From contig LSRY02000007.1 of assembly GCA_001643675.2 (NCBI GenBank), positions 439,001 through 503,000 of the forward strand: a stretch of DNA of 64,000 nucleotides. Reading direction: 5' to 3'. Source of the stretch: Monocercomonoides exilis (taxonomy: Eukaryota > Preaxostyla > Oxymonadida > Polymastigidae). The notes beneath the pieces are model-generated. The model was not told the origin of the DNA. It made no database searches and saw only the letters and a list, made by a program, of their open reading frames with translations. The position numbers were made by a program, and so were the translations under genes. Shown in pieces: positions 23,601 to 36,365 of this stretch; position 1 is the first letter of the stretch, and each line of letters begins with the position of its first letter.

Positions 23601-24799
23601 CCTCTTCTTGTTCTCTCTCCAACCTTCTCTCAATCAGCTCCAGCCGTTCTTCTCTAATCACCTTCTCTAATTCCTCCCTCATCTCGTCTCTCATCTCCTC
23701 CTTCAGCCCTTCTGCTGCCTCTTGCACAATCTCTTTGTCCAGCTCTGCCTTCATCTCGTCCACTGCATCCAGAAGTTGCTCTTTCAGCTCCTCTCTCACC
23801 TCCATCTTCAGCTCTTCCTTCATTTCCTCTTTTATTTCCTCTTTCACCTCCTCTTTCACCTCTTCTCTCACACTATCCTTCAACTCCTCCTTCATCTCCT
23901 CTTTCATCTCCTCCTTCAGCTCATCCTCCATCCTCTCACACATCGCATCTGCTGCCATCCGCACATTCTGCTCAATGACCAGTGGAGGTTTCTCTGATGA
24001 CAGAACACTCGCAATCGCTGCACCCAGCTCCTCTTGTGCTGCTGGGGAAGAAGCAATGGCGGAGGAGATTGGTGAAAGAGACTGTGAATTACGAGAGGGA
24101 GAAGGAGAAGGCGAAAGAGAAGGAGAAGGAGAAGGAGATTGGAGCGAACGAGGGGTGAGCAAGGCAGAGCGGTGGCGGTGCGAATGAGAGTGTGAGTGAG
24201 GAGAACGAGGCGAGTGGTGTGTGCGAGAGAGAGGCTGGTGATATGGATTGGTGGAAGACAAGGAATACAGAAAGGGCGAAACAGTCGAGGGATTCGCAGA
24301 GGTGGAGGTGAGGGTGGATGAGAGGGTGACGTGGGGAGGGAGACGAGGGGTGCGCGCGGAAGGTGGACGAGTGGCAGATGAAAATGCTATTAAAAAAATA
24401 AAAAGAGAAAGAAATAAAAATTTTTAAAATTAAATATATTAAAAAAAAAATGATTGAATGCAAATATCTTCAAAATATCGCACACCTTTTCTTTCTTCCT
24501 CCTGCTGCTTCTTCAGTTCCTTGAGCAAAGTCAATTCTTCGTGTGCATTCGGCAGATACTTTCCCGCAGCCATTGATTTTTCCTCTTTCAGTTCCAACTG
24601 TTTCCTCTCATCCATGTGCTTGATGACTCTTTTTGTGAGCTTTTCGATTTCTGCATTGATCGGGTTGTTTGTGCTGTTGAACATCGGATTGTTCCACGGG
24701 GAAGGATGAGCAGGAGACGAAGAGAAAATGGAAGAGGCTGAAGAGGCTAACGATGAACGAGAAGGAGAAGTTCGTAAAGAAGACTCAGAAGCAGAGCCA

Positions 24800-24830
<31 letters not shown>

Positions 24831-27048
24831 TTGGTGTTGAGTCATTCAAAGACGACCGAGTCGAAGAAAGCGAGGCAGTCGAACTGGAAGAAGTATTCAT
24901 CGAAATCGGCACGAATGTCTCCACTCCATCAAACTGACTTCGCGAAAGCATAGCCAGCCCGCCAGCACGCTGGTGCTTTTGGCTCAGCTTCTGCTGGCGG
25001 AACTTCATTCCAGCGATGCGCTTGATGCATGCCATCTGCTGGGTGATGGATTCCGCACGCTCGACGTCCGTGAGAAGAGGAGAGGTTGGCGACTGGAATG
25101 ATATGATTGGTGAATAAAAAGTTGTTAGCATTTCCAAATTATGAATAAAGAAATAAATTTGAATTTAGTTGTTTTGAGAAGTAAAACAAAAATATTAGAA
25201 CAAGAAAAGAAAAGAAATAAAAGAGCAAAAAAAATTTATTATTATTAAGAATAGAAAAAAAGAGTCATAGCTGTCTCAAAATCACACCATCATCTCCATC
25301 TGATTGAAATTGTATGAAAATTTCACTGAAACTGGCTGGAAAGGCCGAAGCGTCGCTGGATCGATCGAATACATCGTCAGCGTCCCATTCAGCACAGACA
25401 CTTCTGGGCGCTGCAGACAATCACTCACCGACGATGATGTTGTGTTTGGTGCTCCATTGAAACCAAGGGGCGGAACAACCTTAAACAGCACTTTCTGCTT
25501 CAGCCCTGAGTAAAAATCTCCAATTGACACACGAAGAATATCTTGCTCGCTGCTGTTTTGCTTCTCATCTTCATATTTCTTCTCCAACTTCCCCTTTTCC
25601 TCTTCCCATGCCTGCTCATTTCTTTTCCCTGTTGAACCAAGCGCACTCTTCTCTCCTTCATCTCTCCCTTTTCTCTCTCTGTTGATCACTCTTTCTCTTC
25701 CCACCACGCCTTCGATTGTCCACCCGCCTTCCAGCGCAATCTCACACACGCCGTCGACGACTGTGCAGTTCTGCTTCTTCACCAGCGACTCGCAAACAGA
25801 CCTCACAAACACCCCTTCTGTGTCGATGAAGTAGTAGTTGCCCTTTCCCGCTGTGGCAATTGCTGACAGAAGAACATCGTCGTGATCCACTCCAAACCCA
25901 AACGTGAAAAGACGCAAAAATCTCCGCTTCTTCCGAGACGCAGAAGGAGAAGTTGATGCTGTTGATGTGACGGAGCGTGCAGAAGGGGAATAATGAGGAG
26001 TTGTTGGAATAGAAATGTTTGAAGCAGGAGGCGAAGATGAAGGTGATGATGGAGGAACAGATCCTGCTCTGGGAGAGGATGCATTCTTTCCATCCATCCG
26101 CTCTTTGCCCCTGCGATATTCTATTTCAGGAACGATATATTCATCATTCCATAAATTTTCGCAGACGCTTCGCCCTTTCAGAACTTTCCACAGTCTCGAA
26201 TTGACTGCGTCCATTCCATCTTCAATGCGCAGAGATTCTCCTCGCGAGCCAAACTCAGTTTCTTTGTGTGCTCCATCGTCTATACCATCACTGAATAGCC
26301 ACACATACATATGGCGCACTCCTCCGATTCCATCTCTAATTATGTTAGGTTCGAATAATAAATTTTTAGGAAAAATATTTTTCAAAAAATATTTTGAATT
26401 CAACTTTTCGAAAACTTCACACTTTTCACTTTCTGACATTAAATCCAGAGCAGCACCAATGCCTTCCAAAATGTTCGTTCCACCCTGTGGCTTTTCCGTA
26501 AAACTCATTAAGCGACGAATTATAAGTTCCTAATTAAATAAAAATTGAATGCAAATGCTTGAAAAACTAATAAAAGTGTCATTAATACTTTGCTTTTTAG
26601 TGTCATAAAAGTTGGTTCAATTAAAGTTATCGGCTTTCCAGCAAAAAGAACTAATCCAAAACGATCTTCATCCTCTAACAAAGTTATGACTTTTTCGAGA
26701 CATATTAAAACCTGACGAAGTTTAGAACTAGTTTTATAAAATTAAAATAAAGAGAATCTCAATTTCAATTAATTAAAGAAGATACCAATCTTTTGAGAAA
26801 AAATCATTTCCCATGCCTTATAAAATGCAATTCATAACGAAGATATTAAAATAAAATTTAAAAACAATACTTGAACTAAAATCAACTGCTGCAATAAGAT
26901 CAATAGGAAGCTTTTTACGAATTTTTGGAGAAATAACATTAGCTGCAAATCCAGCTGAAAGATAAAATTCATTATCTCCTCCTTTGGGCCAAGAAGTACT
27001 TTTCATATAACCAGCATCTGTGGTCAAATTTATGAATGAGTTATTCAT
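20669..27048 (-). CDS. VWA / Ser-rich / single-TM / beta-solenoid protein, paralogue B
   Basis: Spliced model: 27048-26871, 26816-26786, 26727-26589, 26529-25288, 25092-24486, 24386-21063, 20871-20669. All phases match and the product is 1,907 residues. The VWA domain has the metal-site motif D-F-S-S-S at 56-60, Q-G-G-T-N and L-F-S-D-G-I-D, with a ~100-residue insertion before the strand T-F-G-F-G-V. A beta-rich region, a Ser-rich linker and a long Glu/Lys coiled coil with repeated K-E-E-M/V/L units (~840-930) follow. Then comes one membrane span (~1184-1215, DNA ~23030-22935) and an ectodomain. The ectodomain carries the beta-solenoid (~1490-1665) shared base for base with paralogue A, then its own further V-x-G-x-type strands and a Cys-containing end. 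A 31-nt exon supplies residues just after the metal site. No signal peptide, so type II topology is inferred. Confidence 0.8.
21586..22113 (-). repeat. 528-bp identical block, copy in paralogue B
   Basis: Inverted copy of 18946-19473 in the same reading frame of the second VWA gene. Flanking sequence on both sides is unrelated at the DNA level, so the block is a sharply bounded tract. Confidence 0.95.
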
Positions 27049-27254
27049 ACTTGACTCAAAATAAAAAATATAATTATTAAAGTTAAAAATTTAATTATAA
27101 AATATGGCTCAATAAAAAATCTACCTTCTTTTATCAAACTGTGAAAAAAGAAAATATATTTTCAAGTTATTAAAAAACCTTTCATATTCACAGCTGAAAT
27201 GAAAAAACCAACCATATTTTTTTGATCTTTTTTGCGCACTTTGATTTCTGTAAG
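27049..27254. promoter_or_regulatory. shared 206-bp divergent promoter interval
   Basis: AT-rich interval between the start codons of paralogue B (minus) and the MATE transporter gene (plus). Both must be transcribed from here. No motif claimed. Confidence 0.4.
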
Positions 27255-30200
27255 ATGAAGTTGCGCAATCAAGTCAAAAAACCGTATGCTAATTGTGTTA
27301 GTCGTTTTTATCGATGGAACAGACCGGCTGGTGGAAAAGGTTTTATCTTGTTTTTCATTTCATTCAATTATAATATTTGAATGGTATAGAGCTCCTGCGA
27401 CTTGCTTTTCCAATGATACTTTCTGAGGCTTTCTTAATTATTGTTTTAATTTTCTTTTTTTATTAATTATACGTTTTCTTTCAGGGTTCAAATGTGATCA
27501 ACGTTTTTGTTGAAAGGATTATTTTAAGTAAATATACTCCACCAGGGAGAGAAATTGGTTCAGAAGCAGCTGCTGTTTCTGTTGCCTGGAGTACAGTTTC
27601 TGTGTTAATAAGTCTTGCACTTGGTGTTAGCATATATGGGGCAATTGGAATGGCTGCTGCTGTTGGAGAAGAGTTATTTAATAAAGTTGGAGCCGTCCTT
27701 TGGCAAACACTTTATGCAGCAGTTTTAGCAGCAGGACTCCTTGCAGCTTTAATTCCTGCAATACGTCCGCTTCTTGGATTTATGTCGAATATGGAAGATT
27801 CTGGCATTTTATATCTTTTGGATACGGAAGTGCGCTATGCAACAATAATATTGAGTTGTTCCATATTCTTTCTTCTATACGACATTGGTTCAGGATTGTT
27901 TGCTTCCATGTCAAAAACAGCTCCAATTATCTGTGTTAATCTGATATGTCTTGGAACAAATATTCTTCTTGACTATTTGTTGATTATTGTTGGGAAGCTT
28001 GGTGCAATCGGAGCAGCCATTGCAACTGTGTGTAGCAAGGTGCTTGGCAGCGCTATATTTATATTTCTTGCGGTCCGTAAAAAGAAAATACGAACAGATT
28101 ATTCCTTTTTTTCGAAAAGATCCATGATTCCTGTGTTTAAGACAATTTTCCGCTTTTTCTTCTTTGGGCTTGCTGTTGGGCTTGTGAATTGCCTGGATGA
28201 TTTGGCCTGGACATTGTTTCTTTTGCTGAACCAGTCTGTTGGCGAGATTGAGGTTACAGCTGGTGGGTATGCGTCTTCCGTGCAGGATTTGGTGGGGCTG
28301 TTTATATTCGGTATCTCATCTGCCGAAAAGATCATTTGCTCAACTTACATCGGAGCTGGAATGCCTTCACTTGCACTGCGTGCACTTGCTGTGGTGTTCA
28401 AATGCACAGTTCCATATGGGCTGGTGATTTCAGCGCTTTACTTGGCAATTCCTCGGCAGCTAATGTCGATTTTTGTTGAAGAAGGCACTTTCTCTACAGA
28501 CGAGTATTTTGAGTCTGTGATGAAGATGGGGGAGATGATGATGCGGCTGCTGGCTGCGTATTACTGGCCAGACATGTCCATGTACTGCCTCACTGCTCTG
28601 CTCCAAGCAGCAGACAAAACATCCATCCCTCCAATTTCCTCAGTGGCTGGTCTTGTCACGTGCTTCATCATACCCACAGTTGTCATCTCTGTTGTCAGTT
28701 CGAAGAATGAAGTTGTTGCTTCTCTTTCGGCATCTGCTTTGTCGCTGCTGCCTTCTTCTTTGGCAAATTCTGTTTCAAATGTTGCAACAAAAGCATCAAA
28801 TAGCTTTCGTTCCATAGGCAAATATGCAACTTCTTGTTTGAAGCACATTCCATTCCTTCATCACTTCTTGTCAGCTGCCTCTTCCGAAGCAGCAGAAGAA
28901 GGCGGGGAACTGGAAGGCGATGATGGAGGGCTGGGGATAAAAGGAATGAGTGGGCTGGCGACTGTGCTGATGCTGATTGCCTTTGTGACAGTTCGTATTA
29001 TTCCTCTGATTGTTGCTGTGTCTTGTGGGAATTGGAAGAAGAAGTGTCTCGAGTGGTATGCAAAGGAGGTGGCAATGCAGCAGAAGGCACTGGAAGACGA
29101 GGAGGACGAAGATGAAAATGAAGATGAAGATGACGAGGATGAGGATGAGGAAGAGGACGAAGAAGAAGAGGAGGAGGAGGAAGAAACAGAAGAAGGCGGA
29201 GAAGAAGAGCAATTGATGCAGAAGAAAGCCAAGAAATCCGGCAAAACGAAGAAGAAAGGGCGAAAGAAGCGATCCAAAAATGGGGAGGAAGAAGATGAGG
29301 GAGACGAAGAGGAGAAAGCAGAGCTGCAGAGATTGATGGGGGAAGTGCTGATGGAAGAAGGAGAAGACACTTCGACTTCAGCAGAGACAGAAACAGACAA
29401 CAGCAATACACAGCAGATGGAAAGTGTGAAAAAAGACGAGTCAGGAAAGAAGAAGAAGAAGAAGAAGAGAAAGACAATCAAACACAAAAAGAAGAAGAAG
29501 AAGAAGAAGAAGAAGAAGAAGAAATCCAAAAAAGCTAACAAAGATGAGGCGCCTCCTGAGGATTTGTATGGATATTTAGGTGTTTCTGCATCTGCTTCTG
29601 TCACTTCATCAGATTCTTCGTCTTCGTCGAGCGATGGCACTTCAAAGAAGGAAGAAGAAGAAGAAGGAGAGGAAGAAGAGGAAAGTGAGGAGGAAGAAGA
29701 AGACGAGGACGAAGAGGAAGAGGAAGAGGAGGATGAAGAGCAAAAGGAAGGAAAAGGGAAAGAACACGAAACATCCAAAGATCAAATGCTTTCAGAGGAA
29801 TCAACAAAATCTCAGGCGTCTGACATGCTTTCGCTTGTGCGTTCGACTCCTTCCTCGCATCCTCAACTCATCTCATCCAAATCATCAGCCTCACTTCACT
29901 CTTCAGCCACATCGCATTCCACTTCTTCATCCACCACACCTCATCACACACCTTCGTCTTCCTCTTCTGGTGCTTCTCCACCTGCTTCTGCTTCATCCAA
30001 GCCTTCCTCCCGCACTTCATCCAGATCTTCTTCTTCCTCTGCTTCAAATCAACTTCCAAACTCCACTTCAATTCTCACTCCAACTTCTCTCTCCCCCTCA
30101 CGTCAGTCATACCGCTACCCCTTTTCTCCTTCCTCTCCTTCGCCTTCTCATTCCTCTCTCGCTCTGCCTGCTGCCCCACGCTTCACTCAAATGCAGCCAG

Positions 30201-33200
30201 CGCCGCCTCGCCAGCACTCTCCTTCACTCCACTCACTCCATTCTATCCGCTCAATCCACTCCACACACTCTCTCCACTCACAGCGCAGCTCGTCCAGTTT
30301 GAGCAGCAAGTGGCTGAAACGCAATAGAGAAATGGAGCTGAAAGGGAGTGCTGCGAAATATCAGGTGCTTGATGACAACGACATGGGTGAAAAGGCAGCA
30401 GGGACGAGTCTTGTTGAAGAAAGAGAGGAGAGGAGAGGAAGTATAGCAAGTGGATATGATGTGAATGGGGAAGGAGGAGAAAGTGCATCTCATGTGTTTC
30501 TGTCTCCTGCTCCTCGAAGATCTGCCACGCCATCTTCATCTGCATCTGCCTTTGCTGCCGTCCACTCACCTGCTCCATCAACAGCATCGTCTCCTTCCTC
30601 TCACTTGTCATCTTCCTCCTCTTCTTCCTCTTCTTCACCAATGACACCATTTCCCTCGCCAAATGTGCTTGCCCAGCTGCCGCCAGAGTTTGAGCCTACA
30701 TTTCAGCCAGACAACAAGCTGAACCACCCACCGCCTCCAATCAGATTGAGGAAGAAGAAGAAGAAAGCAATTGGAACAGCGACATCTTCGCTGGATGCTG
30801 CTGGAGGAGTGACCGATCAACAATCGGAAGTGCGGTTTGCTTTAGCTGCGAATTCCCCATCATCATCTTCATCGTCCTCGTTCTCATCATCATCCTCCTC
30901 AAAACAACCACCCATTCCTCCTCCTTCTTTTGTGCCTGGTCCTCGCGATGAGACAAAAAGCTTTGATGATTATGTTCTTGTCTCATCCATGGCAACTCCC
31001 ATGTCTTCTTCTTCCTCATCCTCTTCTTCTTCTTCCTCTTCTAATCCATCAGCTGCTTTACTCAAGAAACCGCTGAAGCGACCAATTGACGATGAAAGAA
31101 GATCGCTACGTTCATTGAAAGGTCAGCCATCTAAGTTTTCTGCTTCTCCATCATCGTCATCATCATCTTCTTCTTCAGTTGCTCCTTCTCCTTCTCTTTC
31201 GTCGCTTCTCTTCAACTTCCGTGGAGGTGTTGGTCATTCATTAGGAAAAGCATACGAGAAGCAAATGGAAGGGCTTTTGAAAGAGAGAGAGAGGAAAAGA
31301 GAAGAAAAAGAAAGGAGAAAAGAAAAAGCAAGCGAAATTGGGCGAGTTCGAAGCAATTTGCAAGCGTCGTCGACGCGAAGTGAGGAGAAAATGAGGCTGC
31401 AAAAAGGAGAAGACGGAAGAGTGGCGATTGAGATGAGGGAGATTGGAGAGGATGGGAGTGTGGTGGGAGGAGGAAGAGGATTCTATGAAGAGGAGGGATA
31501 TGGTGGTGATGGCATTGATGGCGGGGCTGATGATGATAGCAGCGAAAATGAGTCAGACGATGAAGATTTTGCAGAAAGGAGGCGGATGATAGCAGAAATT
31601 GAAGCGCGAGAAAGAGAGAGGAGAGAAAGAGAAAAGAAAGAGAGGCGGTTAGAGATGAAGATTATCAAGCAGAAGATGAAGGAGAGCCAAACGAACGAGG
31701 AAGAGAAGAAGATGATGAAGCGGCTGCGGGACATGACACCTGAAGAGCGGGAGAAGTGGAGAGAGGAGAAGAAGAACGAGATCAGAGAGAGGAGAAGGAT
31801 GCAGAAGGAGAAGACAAAGAGACAAAAACGGAGGATGTATGGAATGGCCGACGATGCGAAGAGTGTTGGCGATGAAGCTGAGCAAACGGGAAGGAGTGTG
31901 ATGGCAGCTGCGAACTATCCACACATGGGTAGCTTGGCAGAGTCAACATCGCCCAATCAGATTGGAGTGCATTTGGTGTCAAAGCGGCCAGGCTCAAAAG
32001 ACAACAGAGTGATCAATCTGGACAGTGTTGCACAACAGAATTCTCTGTCTTCTCAGTCTGATGCATTGGCATATCAAACACATCAGTCAAACCAAAATAT
32101 CAATGGAATATCTTATAACAACAATTCTTTTGAAAACAATACATCTGCTCCATTTCTGCAGTCATCTTCGAGTGAATCATCATCTTCTTCTTTTTCTTCT
32201 TCCCCATCTCATTCCCACTCAGCTGCTTCACCTCAGCACAATCCATCTCTTTCTTTCTCTCCAGCTCCAACAGACTCGCCTTCATCTGAGCTGTCTTCTC
32301 CTTCTCCCTCTTTCTCTCCCTTGCACCCTCTCTCCTCTTCTTCCCAGTCAGTCCCGCCTCCTCCAATCACACTCAGAAAACGCAAAGGCAAAAAAGGCAA
32401 GCTTCCAGGGGTATCACAAACAGCAGAGACATCCACAAACAATAACCTCTTACACACAACAGAGCCTTCTGCTAATCACTCCAGCAATGCTCCTCATCCT
32501 CCTCCATCCCGCTTCGACTTCCAACAACCTCAGTCGCGCTATCCACGCTTCGAAGAGTCTGTCTCGTTTGCCAGCTGGTCAGGCGACGACAGCGAAATGA
32601 AGCAGCGCAGGCTGTTTGAGTGGGAGCACGAAATGGCTCTTCTTTCGGCTTCTCCTCCAACACAACCTCTCTCTCCTTCTCACACCCAGCCCTCTTTACA
32701 CCAATCTCCACATGTTGCGAGCGATCCAATGAAAGTGCGTCAGCCGTCTTTGTCTTTGCCTCACTCGCGCCTTGCCTCGCTTCCTGTACCGCACCCGTCT
32801 CCTCCTTCGCATTCTGCCCAATCGACACAATATTCTCTTTCGTCTGCTTATCCGTCGCAGGCTTCTTTTCACACAATGACTGCACATTCTTCTTCACTTT
32901 CGAATGTGTCTGGGTCAGATGCAGATAATCTTGTTGCTTCCACTCAAAAGGCAAACAAGACAGATGCAACAGATAGTACTCTCCTTGAACCACTCGATGG
33001 AACAATGCCTGATGCTTTCAATGACATGATGCCTGCTAATTCTCCTCGCTCTTCTTCTTCTTCTTCTTCTTCTTCTTCTTTGCCTCCTGCAATTGTCGAT
33101 GTTATGACTTCTGTTTCGAGTGATACGAATGCAAAAGCAACGGATTCAAGTTCTTCTTCGTCGGAAATTCACACAAGTGAAGAGATGTTCAGTGACAGAT

Positions 33201-34141
33201 CAGCAGATGCTTTGAATGACACTCCTTTCACTTCTGGAGAAGACGCAGCATCTCAGCAACAGAAGAAAGAGGAAGCAAATGCTATTGGAGCGGAAGTTCA
33301 TTCGAATGAATCGGATAATTTTGGTGAAAATGCAAAGAAAACAGAAGAAGATGAAAGTCGAAAGAGAGAAGTAGATATGTTTGAGCATTTACCAGAAACA
33401 AGTGACAATAATTCAAATGAATTGAAAGGGGAATCACTTTCCGAAGTACCTCAAGAAGCACAGTATCAGCAAAGTTTCATTAAAGGAGGAAGAGAAGGAG
33501 GAGGAGAATTTACTGACTCTGGTGAAATAGAAGGAGGGATGTTTGAAGAACAATTCATTTCTCCACAGGCCAACGAAGCTCAAAGAGGAAGAAGTGATGA
33601 TGATGATGGCGATGCAGCGTTGATGGCAGATACTCAAATGTTCTACTTGATGGGTGATGCTGGATTGGATGGTGTGGGAGAAGAAGGAAGGAGAGACGAT
33701 GAAGATGACACTGCAGGAGTGGCAAGCACAGAAGCAGAGGGCAAAACCAAAGAAGATCAAAATGATGAGCGATGGGAAGGCGAAGGCGAAGAGAAGAAAA
33801 ACCATTCAGCACAGAATGATCCAGAGTCTGTCGCAAATAAGCATGTGCTTGCATATTTACCGTTTGAGTCGCTTGTGCATTTGTATGAGGCGACATCTGA
33901 TTCGCCTCCACTGACACCAGAAGAGGAGGAAGAGCGGATGTGGGCACAGCAAGAAATCGAGGAAGGGGACGAATTTGCTGATAGCGATAAGGCAGATAAT
34001 TTTACTTGCGTAGAAGGAGCAAGCGAGGATGATAAAAGCGAGAATCGTAAATCAGTTGGATCAAGTCGGAATGAAAGTGGAGTGATGCACAAGGAAAGAG
34101 AAGAAGAAGAAGAAGAAGAAGAAGAAGGTGGAAACAGATAG
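27255..34141 (+). CDS. MATE-family transporter with giant low-complexity tail
   Basis: Spliced model: 27255-27339, 27390-27442, 27485-34141 (TAG stop); introns of 50 and 42 nt; 2,264 residues. The first two short exons restore the expected MATE start, G-G-K-E-L-L-R-L-A-F-P. Residues 1 to ~450 are multi-span membrane sequence of the MATE/MOP superfamily, which exports organic cations or other solutes by H+ or Na+ antiport. The clearest signature is N-I-L-L-D-Y then G-A-I-G-A-A-I-A-T (~175-195), matching the family repeat. A Ser/Ala linker and a further span (~505-530) follow. The remaining ~1,700 residues are Glu/Asp runs, Lys runs, Ser/Pro tracts, a Glu/Arg coiled coil and acidic patches. Normal MATE proteins are about 450-550 residues, so this tail is exceptional. 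Substrate cannot be inferred. Confidence 0.85.
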
Positions 34142-34597
34142 CTTAAGCACTCTTATGTTTATATTCCCATTTGACTGATTGAATATTGTTTTGCAATTTG
34201 AATTTAAGTTTTATAACGGTAGCATTTCATGTTCAATAAACTGTAATTTTTTTATTCTTTTTTTTTTGTCTGGATTTTTTTCAATCTAATTTTGGAGCAA
34301 AGAGAGTAGTTTTCCATCTTTTTTTGTCAAAATTTGCGGACAAAATAGTTTTTCCTTTGTGAAAGTTATATGTTTTTTTCAATATTATTCATCATTATTT
34401 TGAAATTCTCAAATTTTTGGAAATGTTATGCTTTTTTATGTTTTCTCATTATAAAGCCAATCGTTTATTTCTTAGAATTTCATATGTTTGTCTCAAAAAA
34501 GTGAGCGCATGTTGAAATATTCGCAACTTATTTATTGTTCAGTTTCAAAAAAATGACAATTTAAAGTTTATTATTAAAGAAAGGTATTTTTTAATTA
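34142..34597. other. intergenic, nothing recognised
   Basis: AT-rich 3' flank of the transporter gene. A TA dinucleotide at 34596-34597 borders the palindromic element. Confidence 0.4.
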
Positions 34598-35658
34598 CCA
34601 TCGTTCAGAAACACGGGAATTTTTCAAAAACCCTGACTTTTTAGAAATATTCATATTTTTCAACAAGTTTCAAAAATAAAATTATAATAATTCACACATT
34701 CACACATCAGTATATAACACATCTAACAATGTTGAAATTTTTATTTGTAGTGCTGTATTTATGAAGAAATAAATAATTTTTATTTTTGAAAATTTGACTT
34801 TTAATGAATTTTTCTATTTTTATAAAACGATTCAGTTCATCTTTTATACACATAACTTATTTTTTCAATGTTATAAATAATTCTGGTTATTTTTCATTTT
34901 CGGCAATTTGCTCTTTCCAACGGAATGAAAATCTGTCATTTTCAAAAATCACAGTCAATGGGATAACTGAAAAAATATTTTTTGCAAAACACAAAAACAT
35001 CCAAGTGAATTTAACGTATGCATCAATAAATATGATAGTTATATAAAATTTCTTCATTGATGAAATTTAAAATGATACAGTAGGTATATCATGAAATACA
35101 ATTTGGTAGAAAAATCATTGAAAATGATAAGAAAAAATCAACAATTATAAAAACAATCTTTGTTAACTAAATACCTACTGTATCATTTTAAATTTCATCA
35201 ATGAAGAAATTTTATATAACTATCATATTTATTGATGCATACGTTAAATTCACTTGGATATTTTTGTGTTTTGCAAAAAATATTTTTTCAGTTATCCCAT
35301 TGACTGTGATTTTTGAAAATGACAGATTTTCATTCCGTTGGAAAGAGCAAATTGCCGAAAATGAAAAATAACCAGAATTATTTATAACATTGAAAAAATA
35401 AGTTATGTGTATAAAAGATGAACTGAATCGTTTTATAAAAATAGAAAAATTCATTAAAAGTCAAATTTTCAAAAATAAAAATTATTTATTTCTTCATAAA
35501 TACAGCACTACAAATAAAAATTTCAACATTGTTAGATGTGTTATATACTGATGTGTGAATGTGTGAATTATTATAATTTTATTTTTGAAACTTGTTGAAA
35601 AATATGAATTTTATGAAAAAGTCCGGGTTTTGTCCCATTCCCGGGTTTTGTCCATGAC
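34598..35658. mobile_element. 1,061-bp palindromic element, copy 1
   Basis: Two arms (about 34598-35087 and 35172-35658) are near-perfect reverse complements around an 84-bp loop. An almost identical element of exactly the same length lies at 48666-49726. Both are bordered by TA (34596-34597 and 35659-35660). The right tip reads, inward from its end, gtcatggacaaaaccc, which looks like a Tc1/mariner-type terminus; the left tip is a diverged version. It encodes no transposase; the same 80-codon frame in each arm is incidental. A non-autonomous (MITE or foldback) Tc1/mariner-like element is the best reading. Confidence 0.8.
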
Positions 35659-35660
35659 TA

Positions 35661-36365
35661 TATATAAAAAAACAAAAATTAAACATATCAAGACTTTAAC
35701 CATTTCTTTGTATGAAATGTGTCAAAAACATGATTCGAAGATTGTGCATAAAAACAAAACAACTCTCTATAATATTTTTTTAATCACACTTTAGGAAAAC
35801 AAAAGGTAAATATCTCATGTTTCCTTGCATTCTTTATTTTTGTGACTTTCAAATTCACGATAAATGACGATTAAAAGTTGAATAACCCCTTAAGGTGATA
35901 AAACGAATAATTTCTTTCTTTGATTTTGAAACATCATTTTTCCTTTTTTTTTTTCATTTTTTTTTTCTGAAAAACAATTTTTTTTATTTTTTCGATAATT
36001 CTCCTCTCATCATAAAAACCACTTTTTTATCTTTCTCAACAGAAATCAAATTATTCTTTTTTTTTCCTTCACATTTCGAACTCCACATCTTTTTGCTTCC
36101 AATTTCAGTGAATTACTCACGATATGAAAACACAACGATAACCATAAGAAAACAACAAAACAAGAGTTCACATTCACATCCTCAAAAAACAATTAAATAA
36201 ACATGAGATTGCATCAAAAAGCCAAATAAAACCGTAGCAAGCACGCCACAAACAGAAAACACCAAATGATGCACTTTTGAAAAAAAAATCACTCATTTTA
36301 TTTACAGAATTACGAAAAAACAATCTACCTCTCATTTTTAAATATCAAACTCTTTCTCTTCTTCT
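35661..36365. other. intergenic, nothing recognised
   Basis: AT-rich with T runs near 35945-36070; it forms the 3' flank of the large minus-strand surface-protein gene. No supported gene. Confidence 0.4.

Noticed and set aside
14811-33947. Many long Ser-, Leu- or His-rich frames opposite the VWA and MATE genes
   Set aside because: They are antisense shadows of Glu, Lys and Ser codon repeats and carry no domains.
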